Shown: one piece after another, positions 35,101 to 47,100 of the stretch
How positions within the stretch are numbered: position 1 is the stretch's first letter
How the letters are laid out: every line of letters begins with the position of its first letter
NCBI RefSeq assembly: GCF_014633365.1
Contig: NC_068344.1
Location: 21,033,669 to 21,097,668 of the forward strand
Source: Diospyros lotus
Lineage: Eukaryota; Streptophyta; Magnoliopsida; Ericales; Ebenaceae
Length of the DNA stretch: 64,000 nucleotides
Direction: 5' to 3'
Position numbers and translations under genes: made by a program
Notes under the pieces: model-generated
The model's database searches: none
What the model was told of the DNA's origin: nothing
Seen by the model: the letters and a program-made list of their open reading frames with translations, nothing else

Positions 35101-38100
35101 AGACTTTAAATTGTAGCCTATATCTTTTCAAATGGAGGATTCTTCAACAGTTCCATGGATTAGTTTTGACTTGGATTTGTGGAGGGAATTGAAAAAAGAG
35201 GAATGGAAAATGATAGAGACTGAAAAAGAAGGGAGTGGAGATGTTTTACCTATTTATTTATTTATTTATTATTTTGTTTAGAAAAATGAAAAAAACAATT
35301 AGTTTAGATATGTACGAAAGAAAGGTGGGACCAAATTGAACCAAACTGGATTAGACTAGTTCGATCTAGACCGAATGAACGCCCCTAGTTGCCTTGTGAT
35401 CTGTTGGACATGCACAATGAGGCAAATGTGAAGAGAGGGATGACTCAAACGCAACTAGACTTGAAGGCAAGGGTTGCCAGAGTTGGAAGGGGGCATGACC
35501 ATAAGGAGAGGCATGGCTAGTGACTGATGGAGGCAGCTATGTGGAGTTAGAGTTCGGTTTCTATTTCGGGAATTAGGGTTTCTGTTTAAAACTAGGGTCA
35601 GGCTTTGATACCATGTAGGAGGTAGAGAACATTGTGGAAATATAGAATGTATGTGTATTTCATATCTCTTGAATGAGATGTACAAGTATTATGTACTTTT
35701 ATCCTACTCTAATGATAGGAAAGAATTTACAGGAAAAAAATGATAGGATCATAGGAAAGAATATTTTCTAAAGATATACAGAACATCTAAGAATATATAC
35801 AAGATACATAGTTGCTTAATCTAAATATCATAATTCTCTTAACAACATGCTACTCGTTTGCCACATCATCCAAATTGATGATATGGCAGCTATTAAAATC
35901 TAAAAAAATATTTGACAAAGCAAATTTTTGTCCAAAAGTATTTATACGTACAAAAGATTTATATTAAAGAATTTTGTATAAAAAAATTATATAACAATTT
36001 AAAAAAAATCAAATTTTATACAACTAAATTTGTTACTATAGCTTTGTATAAGTCTTTATTTAAAATTTATACAAGCAAAACTTTGTCAAAATAAATTTTG
36101 TACTAGTAAATTTCTAGTACAAGAAAAATTTTATACAAATAAATTTTTCTTTTATGTTTTTGTATAAATTTTTGTATGTGGAACTATAGTAAAAGTTTGT
36201 TTGTTTAAAACCTTACTATATGACATTCACTTGTACAAAACTTTGCTTTGATAAAGTTTTGCTTGTATAAAATTTTTTAGAAAAGGCCTTTATACAAAGT
36301 TATAATAAAAAATTTGCTTGTATAAAATTTTTTGTATAGAAATTTTTGTATAAAGCTGTATTTAACAATTTTTTTGTATAAAAGTTGTTTTCTCAAATAT
36401 AAAATCTTTTATATAAATTTATGGGCCAGAAAATAAAAAATATTTTTCTTAGATTTGAATATTTGTTGCAACATCCAAATGGATATCGTGTGGCAAATAA
36501 TTTGCTGATGTGGGTTCCATTTCTTTTGCTAATGGTTGACTTGGATGGAGGGTGACGATATTCCATAATTGATACAAGTAATATATTTGAATCAACTATT
36601 GAAAAAATTAAATACATGTGCTAGATTTAAAAAAAAGAAAAGAAAATTCAGGTTCTCTCTCATAGTTTACCATATTTTGTGGAATTGTTAGTTAAGAAGA
36701 ATGCCACAAAGTATATTATGCAACCATGTAAGCTGATTGGTCAGGAACAATTGATATTTGGCAACAATCTGATAAAGTTAACTAAAAACAATGCACAAGA
36801 ATATAGTACTAATTCTATTGTTGAAATATCATGCCCAAGACAATCTTTTGATGATTATGATTGTTTAGTATTTTTGTGATAATTTGGTGGTGTTTTAACT
36901 TTTTTAATTTTAATTTTGGCAAGTGGGAAATGTGCTCTGTTTGACAGGGGATTTGTACACATTATTTGAGCAGGTCATTTATTGAAAGCTCTCAAGCTGG
37001 AATTAAGATATCCCCTCAAGATGGTAATTACCTTGGGTTGAGTGATAGGCTTGTAACACTGACAGGTACTCTGGAGGAACAGATGCATGCTATTGACTTG
37101 ATTTTGTCAAAGTTAGCTGAGGATCCTCATTATTCACAGTCTTCGAGTGTCCCATTTCCTTATGCAGGTATGGTTACCTTTAAATAATTCCATCTAGCAT
37201 TGTAGTAGTTTGTAAAGCCCTGTTGGTTGTGAGACCTCTCATTTACTTCAGCCATCATTTGAATTCTTTATTAAAGCGGCTTCAAATTCCCATTGAAGCA
37301 ATGGACTTACCATGGGATAGTGATTTCTTTTGGTCTTGCTTTTCACTTTGAGATGTGCAGTGACCTCTTGTTTTTGTATTTCCACATTGTAATTTTATGC
37401 TTCTATACTGTTGCATAAACAAGGAGACCTATATACTTGGTGCCATCTGAACCTCCACTTTAACAAGGAACATTGACTGATTTACAGAATCTCACTAATA
37501 TTGCTTGTAATATGTATCCTAGTATTTGGGATAATTTCTGGAAATTGTTCTTGGATAGGATAAGGTGCATGAAATTTCAAGTATCATAGTTTGTTAGTGT
37601 AAATTATTTAATTAAAAATATGTCGTCAATACAAGAGTCCTATGTCCATTTTAAGAAGGAATAAGAATTGCTTACATTGCCTTTCTGGTATCAACTCTAG
37701 AATACTCCTCCTAGTACTTAATGTTGTCTGTATAAGCATTCTATTGGTAAGAGAAATTAGAGAGCAAAAAAATTATGTTTCCCCATGTAAACACCATCAG
37801 AAACTCATGTAGCATCATTGGAAGGCAATTATTTCTTGGTGAGTGGTGTCATATTTAGTATTGTGATGAAGTGTAGTAGTTTTTTAGCCACTAGAGGTAT
37901 CTTAATAATTTAACATAATATACCCATCCCCTTTGTTGAGTTGCTGCTAGGACAACTGATTCGATGCAAAGAATTTGGTGTGGTTGGAAGAGACACTTTC
38001 AAGAATACAATTGAAACAAACCAAATGTAAAGAGTACTGAGGCAACCAATTGGCATCTTCTCATGTTTGTCTGTAATTCTCCGCAGTGCTTGATGTTTCA

Positions 38101-41100
38101 TGATAATAAATTGATGTAAGCACTAATAGTGCTAGAAAATCATAAAATTGGATTAGGAAGCAAGAAGAACTTCATGATGAATGTGTTGAAACAGAGAAAG
38201 TATTGCGCTTGGCCTTTTTGGAGCTTTTAGAGGCAATATGTGTTCTTATTTTGCTAGTTTGTTCTTCTTTTCTGATCTATCCATGCTGATGCCTGATGTA
38301 ATGAGGTGAGGGGCAACCATCAAATTTTTTTACTATATCCTATATAATCCGTTAGAAAACTAGAACTGCTGTTGTTAGAAAATCAGCACGGTAACTAGTG
38401 TTAGATAAAACCAAAATTGAATCTAGTGTCAAATCTTTTGCTAAGAGTTGTGATGACGCTTCTTGAAGATAATTAGTCTCCCACTGTGCAAGGGATCCAA
38501 CAGCTCAGATTCAACTTCTATCAAATTCGATTCTGTCCCCCCATGGTTTTGCACTAACTGATGGGAACCAAGTATGTTATAACTAGAATTACAGTGGAAT
38601 AGAATCTTGGAAGAGATTTGCCTCTCACACACACACAACTCTCTCGGTTTGGACACAAACACCACACCCGAAGAGAATCAACAAAAAATATATAATTAAC
38701 AGAAACAGTAAATCAAATCACAGAATCAAGAAATGCAAACCAATAAACCAAATGAACACAATGTTTATCCTGGTTCGGTTCCCTTTGAGGAAACCTACAT
38801 CCAGTCTTCAAGAGCCACCAAGAACAGTCTTTATTGACAGAAACTTGATCAGTACAATAGTATCCCTTTTCTCTCTTTTATCCCGAGTACATCCCAATTG
38901 TTTTCCCAAGATTACAAAGCTCTAGCCTTTCTCTCATAAACAAAGAGCACTCGCATACTTAGAATGAGAATTGAGAAGTCTACTCTGCGGGCTACCCCCT
39001 AGCCCTCTATTTATAACAGCGGAAGGATATCCCAATGAAGACTATTGAATATTTACAGTTTAATCCCCCAACTATCACTAATTACAACATGGGATATAAA
39101 CTTCTATTTAATGCTTCATTGGCCCTCAAAATATATTGCTTACACTGATCTTATTATCCTATACTCTAGACAACTTTTAACAATTATCCACCATTGTCTT
39201 GAGTATACTTCAACCTTCATCCATTCAAGCCTTGGCCTTCCAATAGATAAATTTGACCTGCTCTCATAGGTTCTTCCTGCTGCACCTGATCACTTAAACA
39301 CAAAACAAACATTAAGAATATCAAATCAATACTATAGATTTCAACAATGGACACCTTGGATCATATTTCCAGCTGCATAACCTATACGTGCTACTTTAAT
39401 TAGGATTGGTTCCTCCTTCTCAAGGATTTCCCTAATGAATAAATTCCTAACATCAATATGATTGGTCCTTTCTATGGTGGGACTGAATCTAAGCCAAGTG
39501 GACTGCCCTTTGGCTATTTCAACTCCTCCTACCTAGACTTTTCTTTAGGGTTCCTGCTGCATACAAAATGCAATATATATACCCTAAATTTATAACTATT
39601 CATCTAGGCACACTCCACCATAAAGCAAAATCCATACATGATATTATTCCTTAATCCCAAAGGTTCCATCCTTTTACACAACATCACAACAACAGTGCAA
39701 CTTACCCGGATTGGTCTTAACACTGCTAGACTTACTCCTAGCTCCCAAAATCAGCCTTTAGGCTTTACCACTGTCTTCCCTTCTTATGTTTGCTTCAAAC
39801 TCAAAAGACTGCTCATTTCTCTTGTGCCTCTTCTATCTACCAACCTATGAAGATATGCTTAGGTTTGGATAACCTAGGCTATCATAAGCTGTCAATTTCT
39901 ATTCCATCCTCTATGCCTTAGAATTTCCAGCTTCTCCTTTATCTTACACTCTCAAACATTGACCTAAGTTCTCAGCTACACCTTGAGAGTCTTTCATGGA
40001 CAATTTCCGGTGAAGATGCCTTACATTTCACTAGGCATACCATGGAAATACTCACAGTTTCCTTATGCACATCATTTTAATCCTTGGACTTATCCTAGAA
40101 GGATCAAATTTCTTGTACCTTCACCTTGGGAATTACTATCATTCATAGAGAGACCTTCTAAGCAATCAACCTTGCTCATCTTTCCCTCTAGCCTCTAATC
40201 CCTTGGGCTACTCTACAAGATCAATTTTCCCTTAATTTTCACATGGATCATGTTTGTTAGAGATACCTATTCGACCCAAATTAAGCCTTCATGTGTTGCT
40301 TTAACCAATGGCCATTTGTCTGGCCTTTTTCCTAGACTTTTCCCCATTTCCAGCACCTTCCTTAATTCTCAAATAGATACTTCACATCACTCCACCCCTT
40401 TAACCTAAGGGATCTTCCATTTAAGTCCAAGTTTCATTTCTCCCAAATTTACATGGCTCCATGCTATTCATTTGGACAAGAGTGCATCTCCTCTTCTTAT
40501 ACAAGAGGTTTCTATTTTCCAGCCTATTCCTTAGCACTCAAACCAGTGCATAATAAGTATTCTTAAAACCAAACTTTTCCATGCCTTACTGGTACCTAGC
40601 TGCAACACTTAGGTAGGTAAGTTATCAAGATCCTATCACACTCCGACGCAACTGGTTTATAGCCTTGTTAAGATAATAATCTCACCCTCAAAACAATATG
40701 ACTCATCTGCATCTATTGCAAGATAACACAAAATTCTTGTGGGATACTTACTCATTCTTTGTTTCAAATATGTTAGTTGTGTAGTTGTTACTTAGCTTGT
40801 TCCCTGTTCAACCTGTTGAACAGGTTGGGTTTCTAGTAAGTACAACATGTGGCACATAATTTAAGTCCCATCTCCTTTGTTGTCAATGAGATCAAATTTC
40901 ATCCAAGGCTTTTTAGATTAAGAAATCCATTAGAAATCCATGCTGAATTGATCTGGACTAGAAATCTATCTCACATATAAATGAATAGAAATCCATTACA
41001 AATTAGCTACTTGAAATAAGCATTTCTCAGTCAATTTGGACTATCCAATGTAGATCTCATTCTAAGCCTTCAATATTTTTGTAATAGTAAGCAGTAGGCA

Positions 41101-44100
41101 CTGGTTTATTCCATATTGGAACATCTAGCAATGTATGCCAAATGATTCCACTTCCTCTCTAGCCAAGGATAGAGCTGAAAATTGATTTCTTAGAGGAATA
41201 TGCAATGCAAGTCTGCTGTTTAGACTTTCAGTAAATAAATTCTGTTTAGCTTCATTGTACCCTTCCACTACAGTAGAAAACATTTCATGGTGCATCCCAT
41301 AGTTCAAAGAACCTTCAAGATACCTGAGAACTCTAGTAAGTGCAGTCCAATGTGAATTTCCAGGATTACCAGTGTAGTTGAAATCGCTGTCTACATGGGC
41401 TATGTCAGGCCTAGTGCAGTACATCAAATATACAAGGCTGCTAATAGTTTGACAGACTATTTGAGCTGGGAAATAGATTCTCCTTTGTGCTTTAGCCTTT
41501 TTTCTCTTCCACCCCTACTATTCAGTTCTTAAGATAGATCAAAGTAGCATGAGTAAGACAACCCATACATAATAAATCAAAGTGATGGTTATCTTTCTTT
41601 GAGGTGCACAATTTAGAATATAACATGTTGCTGATAAGACTTCAACTTACAACTCTGAAGGAGCATCAGAATTGCTACTGAAGTTTCATTTTAAATACCA
41701 TTCTCCTTGAAACAATCAACTACTTCTTTGGTTTGAATTGTTAAACAAACTCACGTCACACACTCACACTCAACCCTCAAGAAAGACACCGAACACTTCA
41801 CGGTTAAGACAGAACAAGACTAAGAACAGAAAACAACAACCCACACAAGGGACACCGGATTTATCGTGGTTCGGATCACCTTAGAACTGGTAAATCCTAC
41901 GTCTAGACTGACTAGAGGACTTATGGCTTTCATTATCTTGAAACAATAGGAATGATACTGATGGAATTCTTTGTTGTAAAGTTTGTTGGATAATCAATCC
42001 CACAATCTATGAGATTGATTATAATCAATCTTATCCTACAATCTATGGGATAGACTATAATCAATCTTAATTGTTGGAATTGATTGATTAATATAAATTA
42101 GTAATTGATGTAATTAAGATTCCTTCTTTTTTCCTTAGTTATATAGATTTGATTGATTTCTTTCTTCTATATATATTGTAATCAAGTGGAAGAGAAGAAA
42201 TACCAAGTTTTCTCACAATTGTTCATGGTATCATAGCAACCCTAGACGCCTCCTGTTCTTCTCACAGCCATCCTAGGTCAGTTTTTTATCTACTGTTTTT
42301 TCCTGCAGTATTCATTAGGTGTCCTAGCCTTTATTTCATTCTTGGCAGCAACATCAGATTGCAAACATGTCAAACACCAACAAATCCTCAATTCAAACTC
42401 CAAAATCCTCCTCCTCAAATGTCGAAATTATTATGTACAACAACAATGGGGGCAACTTGTCAAACTACTCATTCGCACCCATCACCATTTACAAATTGAA
42501 TAGGCGAAACTACATCCAATGGTCTTAATCCTTCATGTTTCACGTTCATAGCAAAGAGAAAGAAGATTATCTCATCGGAAATATTATTAAACTAGATGAA
42601 AATGGTGTTGATTATCGGATTTGGAAGAGAGATAATAGCCAGGTTATGTCTTGGCTAGTAAATTCCATGGAGCCACACATTAGAAAATTTTCTCCTATAT
42701 GAAATTGCTACAGAGGTCTGGGAGGTTGCAAAAGACACTTATTCACACAAAGATAACACCCCCGAACTGGTGACAATTGAGGGCGTGTTGCACGATCTCC
42801 GACAAGGTGATTTATTTGTGACCGACTGTTACAACAAACTCCTTCAAAATTAGTAGCAACTGGATGCTTTTGAAAAATATTCCTCAGAAACCACCACTAA
42901 TCTCAAACTCTACAAAACTCTACAAGAAGATTAGAGCGAATAAGAGAGTCTACAAATTTTGCTTGGGCTTGAATTCAAGTCTTGATGTGGTAAGGGGAAG
43001 GATATTTAGCAAAAAACCACTGCCAAGCTTACGAGAAGCTTTCTTTGAGGTTCGAAGGGAAGAGAGTAGACGCTAATTGATACTGGGGACAAAAAAATTA
43101 ACTATTGGTGGTGAATTATCAGCCTTGGTTGTCGAAAACCAACAACATCCATGAAAAGGGGGAAGGCCATGGTGTGAACATCGCTGCCGCCTTGGTCATA
43201 CAAAAGAAATCTGCTGGCAACTCCATGGAAAACCTGCTGATTGGAAGCCAAAGATAGCAGCACAAATGGAAAGTTGAGGCAACATGGCTGGCAGTTCAGA
43301 ACAACTTGCAAACTTTAGCAAAGAGTAACTTGATGGATTGAGAAGGCTGCTACAAGCACAACAAAACCTACCAGTTGTTGGATCAAGTTCCATAGCTCAA
43401 AAAGGTAATTTTCTTAAGGCTTTAATTGTGAAACAACAGCACTATAAGCCCCGGGTTGTCGATTTTGGTGCTTCTGATCACATGACAGGAGATAGGCGAG
43501 TTTTCAACACATATTCTCCTTGTAATGAAGCTCTCATAGTTAGAATTGCAGATGGTTCTTTTGCAAAAGTTGAAGGGACTGGTTCGGTTGTGGTATCCAG
43601 TAACATAACACTCAAATTTGTATTATATGTTCCTAATCTAGATTGCAAACCTACTTTCCATAAATAAAATCACCCAAGAACTTAACTGTATAGCTAATTT
43701 TTCTCCTCATGTATGTGAATTTCAGGATTTGACTTCGGATAGGATGATTAGCAGTGCTAGGAGTCATGCTGGGCTCTATCATCTTAAGGTTCAACCAAAT
43801 TTTGTGAGGCAATCTCATCTAGGAGTGAGTGAACTTATTTCTTGTCAAACTAATTCTTGTGTATCTGTTAGTGAGTTGAAAAATGAGAGCGAGAGGTTGG
43901 TCATGATGTGGCATTACAGGTTAGGCCACCTAAGTTTTCTGTACTTATCCAAACTTTTCCCAAGTTTATTCAAAAATAAAAGTGCTATTTCTTTTCAATA
44001 TGAAATTTGTCCATTTGCAAAACACTCTCGCAGTTCATACCCAATTTAGCCATATAAATCATCAAAACCTTTTTCTATGATCCACAGTGATGTTTGGGGC

Positions 44101-47100
44101 CCATCTCAAGTTCCAAATATCACAGGAGCTCGGTGATTCATCTCTTTCATAGATGATCACACATGACTCACATGGATTTTTCTCATGAAAAATAAATTAG
44201 AAGTTCCTCAAATATTTAGGAATTTCAAAACAATGATAAAAAATTGTTGAGAATCCCACATTGCCTCCACAAGGGAGACCTGAGCTATATATAAGAAGGA
44301 GGATCCCTCCACCTGTTAAGCTAGCTTTTCAAGTTGGAGTTCCACCTCTAACTTCTCACATGGTATCAGAGCTAACCCTTGACTGTCGTGGTCATTGACC
44401 AATACTCTGCCCGATCACCTGGGCATGTATCAGTTACTGGAGAAGTTTCGGCGTGGGGGGGAGTGTTGAGAATCCCACATCGCCTCCACAAGGGAGACTT
44501 GCGCTATATATAAGGAGGAGAATCCCTCCACCTGTTAAGTTAGCTTTTCAGGTTGGAGTTCTACCTCTAACTTCTCACAAAAATCAATTTCAAACTTCCA
44601 TTCAAATACTTAGAACTAACAATGGAAGAGAGTTCTTTAATTCTAGTCTTGACTCATACCTATCAACTGAGGGAATCATACACCAAAGTTCTTGTGTAGA
44701 TACCCTTCAACAAAATGGGATAGCTGAGTGAGAATAGACATCTTCTGGACATTGTCGGGTCTCTGTTGTTGTTCCAAAACATTTTTGGGGTGAGGTTGTT
44801 CTTACAGCTGCATACCTAATCAATCGGCTTCCATCCAAAGTTTTAGATTTCTCCACTCCACATCAAGTATTCTTACAAAACTTCCCTCAAAGTCGACTGA
44901 TTTCCTCTCTTCCTCCAAAGATATTTGGGTGTATTGTATTTGTTCATATCCATTAACAACATCAAACCAAACTTGACTCTCGATCCTCCAAATGTATCTT
45001 TGTAAGGTACTCTCCCAACCAAAAGGGTTACAAATGCTTTTTTCCTGACAATCAAAGGTTTTATCACACCATGGATGTCACATTTTTTGAAACAAAACCC
45101 TATTATCCCAAAACTAATATTTAGGGGGAGAGTTCTAGTCAGAGTCAACAAAGTATAAGTTTTTCTTGGATAGCATAGATTGCACACCACCTAAAATTGC
45201 ACCTTCTCCAAGTGTCCAAATTGAACCTGAACCAAAACCAATTGATTCTTTCAGTCTTGAGTTAAGTGTCTATCACAGAAAAAAGGGAAAATCGAAGGAA
45301 TTAGAGACTCTAGCAGATTCACCATTACTATCAGCATTTGCACCTGAGGTAAAATCCCCTACGTCTAACTTACATACTGTGGAGGAAAATTCTGCAGGTA
45401 CTAGTTTAAGTGATCATGATAATTCGATGAGAACCTACCCATTGCACTCAGGAAAGGGGTGAGAGAATGCAAAGTAAGCCATTGTACCCTATTGGCAACA
45501 CGTGAGTTATGAGGGTCTATCTTCATCTTACCAAGCATTCACTAGCAAAATCAATTCTATCTCCATTCCTAATTCAATCCAAGACGCCATGGCTATCCCA
45601 GAATGGAAGGCGACAGTTAATGAGGAAGTTAATGCTCTAGTGAAGAATGGTACTTGGGAAATTACTAAATTGCCTCATGGAAAGAACTTGATTGGGTACA
45701 AGTGGATCTTCACAGTAAAAACAAAGGCAGATGGTAGTATTGAGAGATACAAGGCTCGGTTGGTAGCTAAGGGGTTTACTCAAACCTATGGCATAGATTA
45801 TGGAAAGACCTTTGCTTCAGTTGAAAAACTCAACACTATTCGGATACTCCTTTCTCTTGTAGAAAATTTGGATTGGCCCCTCCATCAACTAGATGTCAAG
45901 AATGCATTCTTGAACGGGAATCTAGAAGAGGAGGTCTATATGGACATTCCCCAAGGACTACAAAACTCATCAAATATCAACAAAGTGTGTCGACTAAAGA
46001 AGTCACTCTATGGTCTAAAACAATCACTTACCAATGTTATGAAGAGTAATGGGTATATACAGGGACAATCTGTTTACACAATGTTTGTAAAACATTCTTC
46101 AGATGGATTGATTTCTGTGTTTTAGATGGATTGATTTCTATGTTGATTGTCTATGTTGATGATATAGTTCTAACCGGGGATTATGCTGAGGAGTCTCCAA
46201 GAGTCAAAAGAATTTCTAGCTAGAGAGTTTGAGATCAAGGATCTAGGGAGACTCACATACTTCTTGGGAATGGAAGTGGTTAGGTCTAAGCAGGGTATTA
46301 TAGTTTCTCAAAGAAAGTATGTACTGTATCTTCTAAAAGAAACATGTATGCTTGGGTGTAAACTTGTACAACTACCTATAGACTACACTACCAAACTTGG
46401 TTCAAATAAAGACAATGCTCCTGTAGAGAAAGGAAGATATCAAAGACTTGTAGGGAAATTGATCTATTTCTCACATACTAGGCCTGATATAACATTCTCG
46501 GCAAGTGTTGTTAGCCAGTTCATGAACAATCCTACTGAAGAACACAATAGCTGTGTACAAAATCTTGAGATACTTGAAAATGACTCCAGAAAAGGGACTG
46601 TTACTCAAAAAGAACTCAAGTAGGAAAGTGGAATTGTATTTTGATGTAGATTGGGCAGGCTCAATCTTAGATAAATGATCTACTTCTGGATATTGTACCT
46701 ATGTTTGGGGAAATCTGACAACATGGAAAAGTAAAAAGCAAGCTATTGTAGCTAGGAGTAGTGCAGAAGCGAAATTCCGAGCTATGGTTCACGGTATTTG
46801 CGAAGGAATTTGGGTGAAGAGTATTAGTCGAGTTGAAGGTACCTTCTGAGGGATCAATCTAGCTACTGTGTGATAGTTAATTTGCCAATAGTATTGCCAA
46901 AAATCTAGTTCATCACGATCAGACAAAGCATGTGGAAATAAATCGGCATTTCATAAGAGAAAAAATAGAAGGGCATGTAATCAAGCCTGTTTACATTCCT
47001 TCTAATTTATAGGCTACCGATATCCTAACTAAAGTACTTCCAAGGGGCACATTTTGAAGATCTAAGTTGCAAGCTGTGAATGATAAATATTTACAACTTA

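Noticed and set aside
38441..38665. A 74-codon minus-strand frame at the edge of an LTR
   Set aside because: Crosses the inferred LTR end and shows no retroelement or host motif.
39500..40600. Several plus-strand frames of 60-75 codons
   Set aside because: No motifs and no splice logic; most likely chance frames in eroded minus-strand retroelement sequence.
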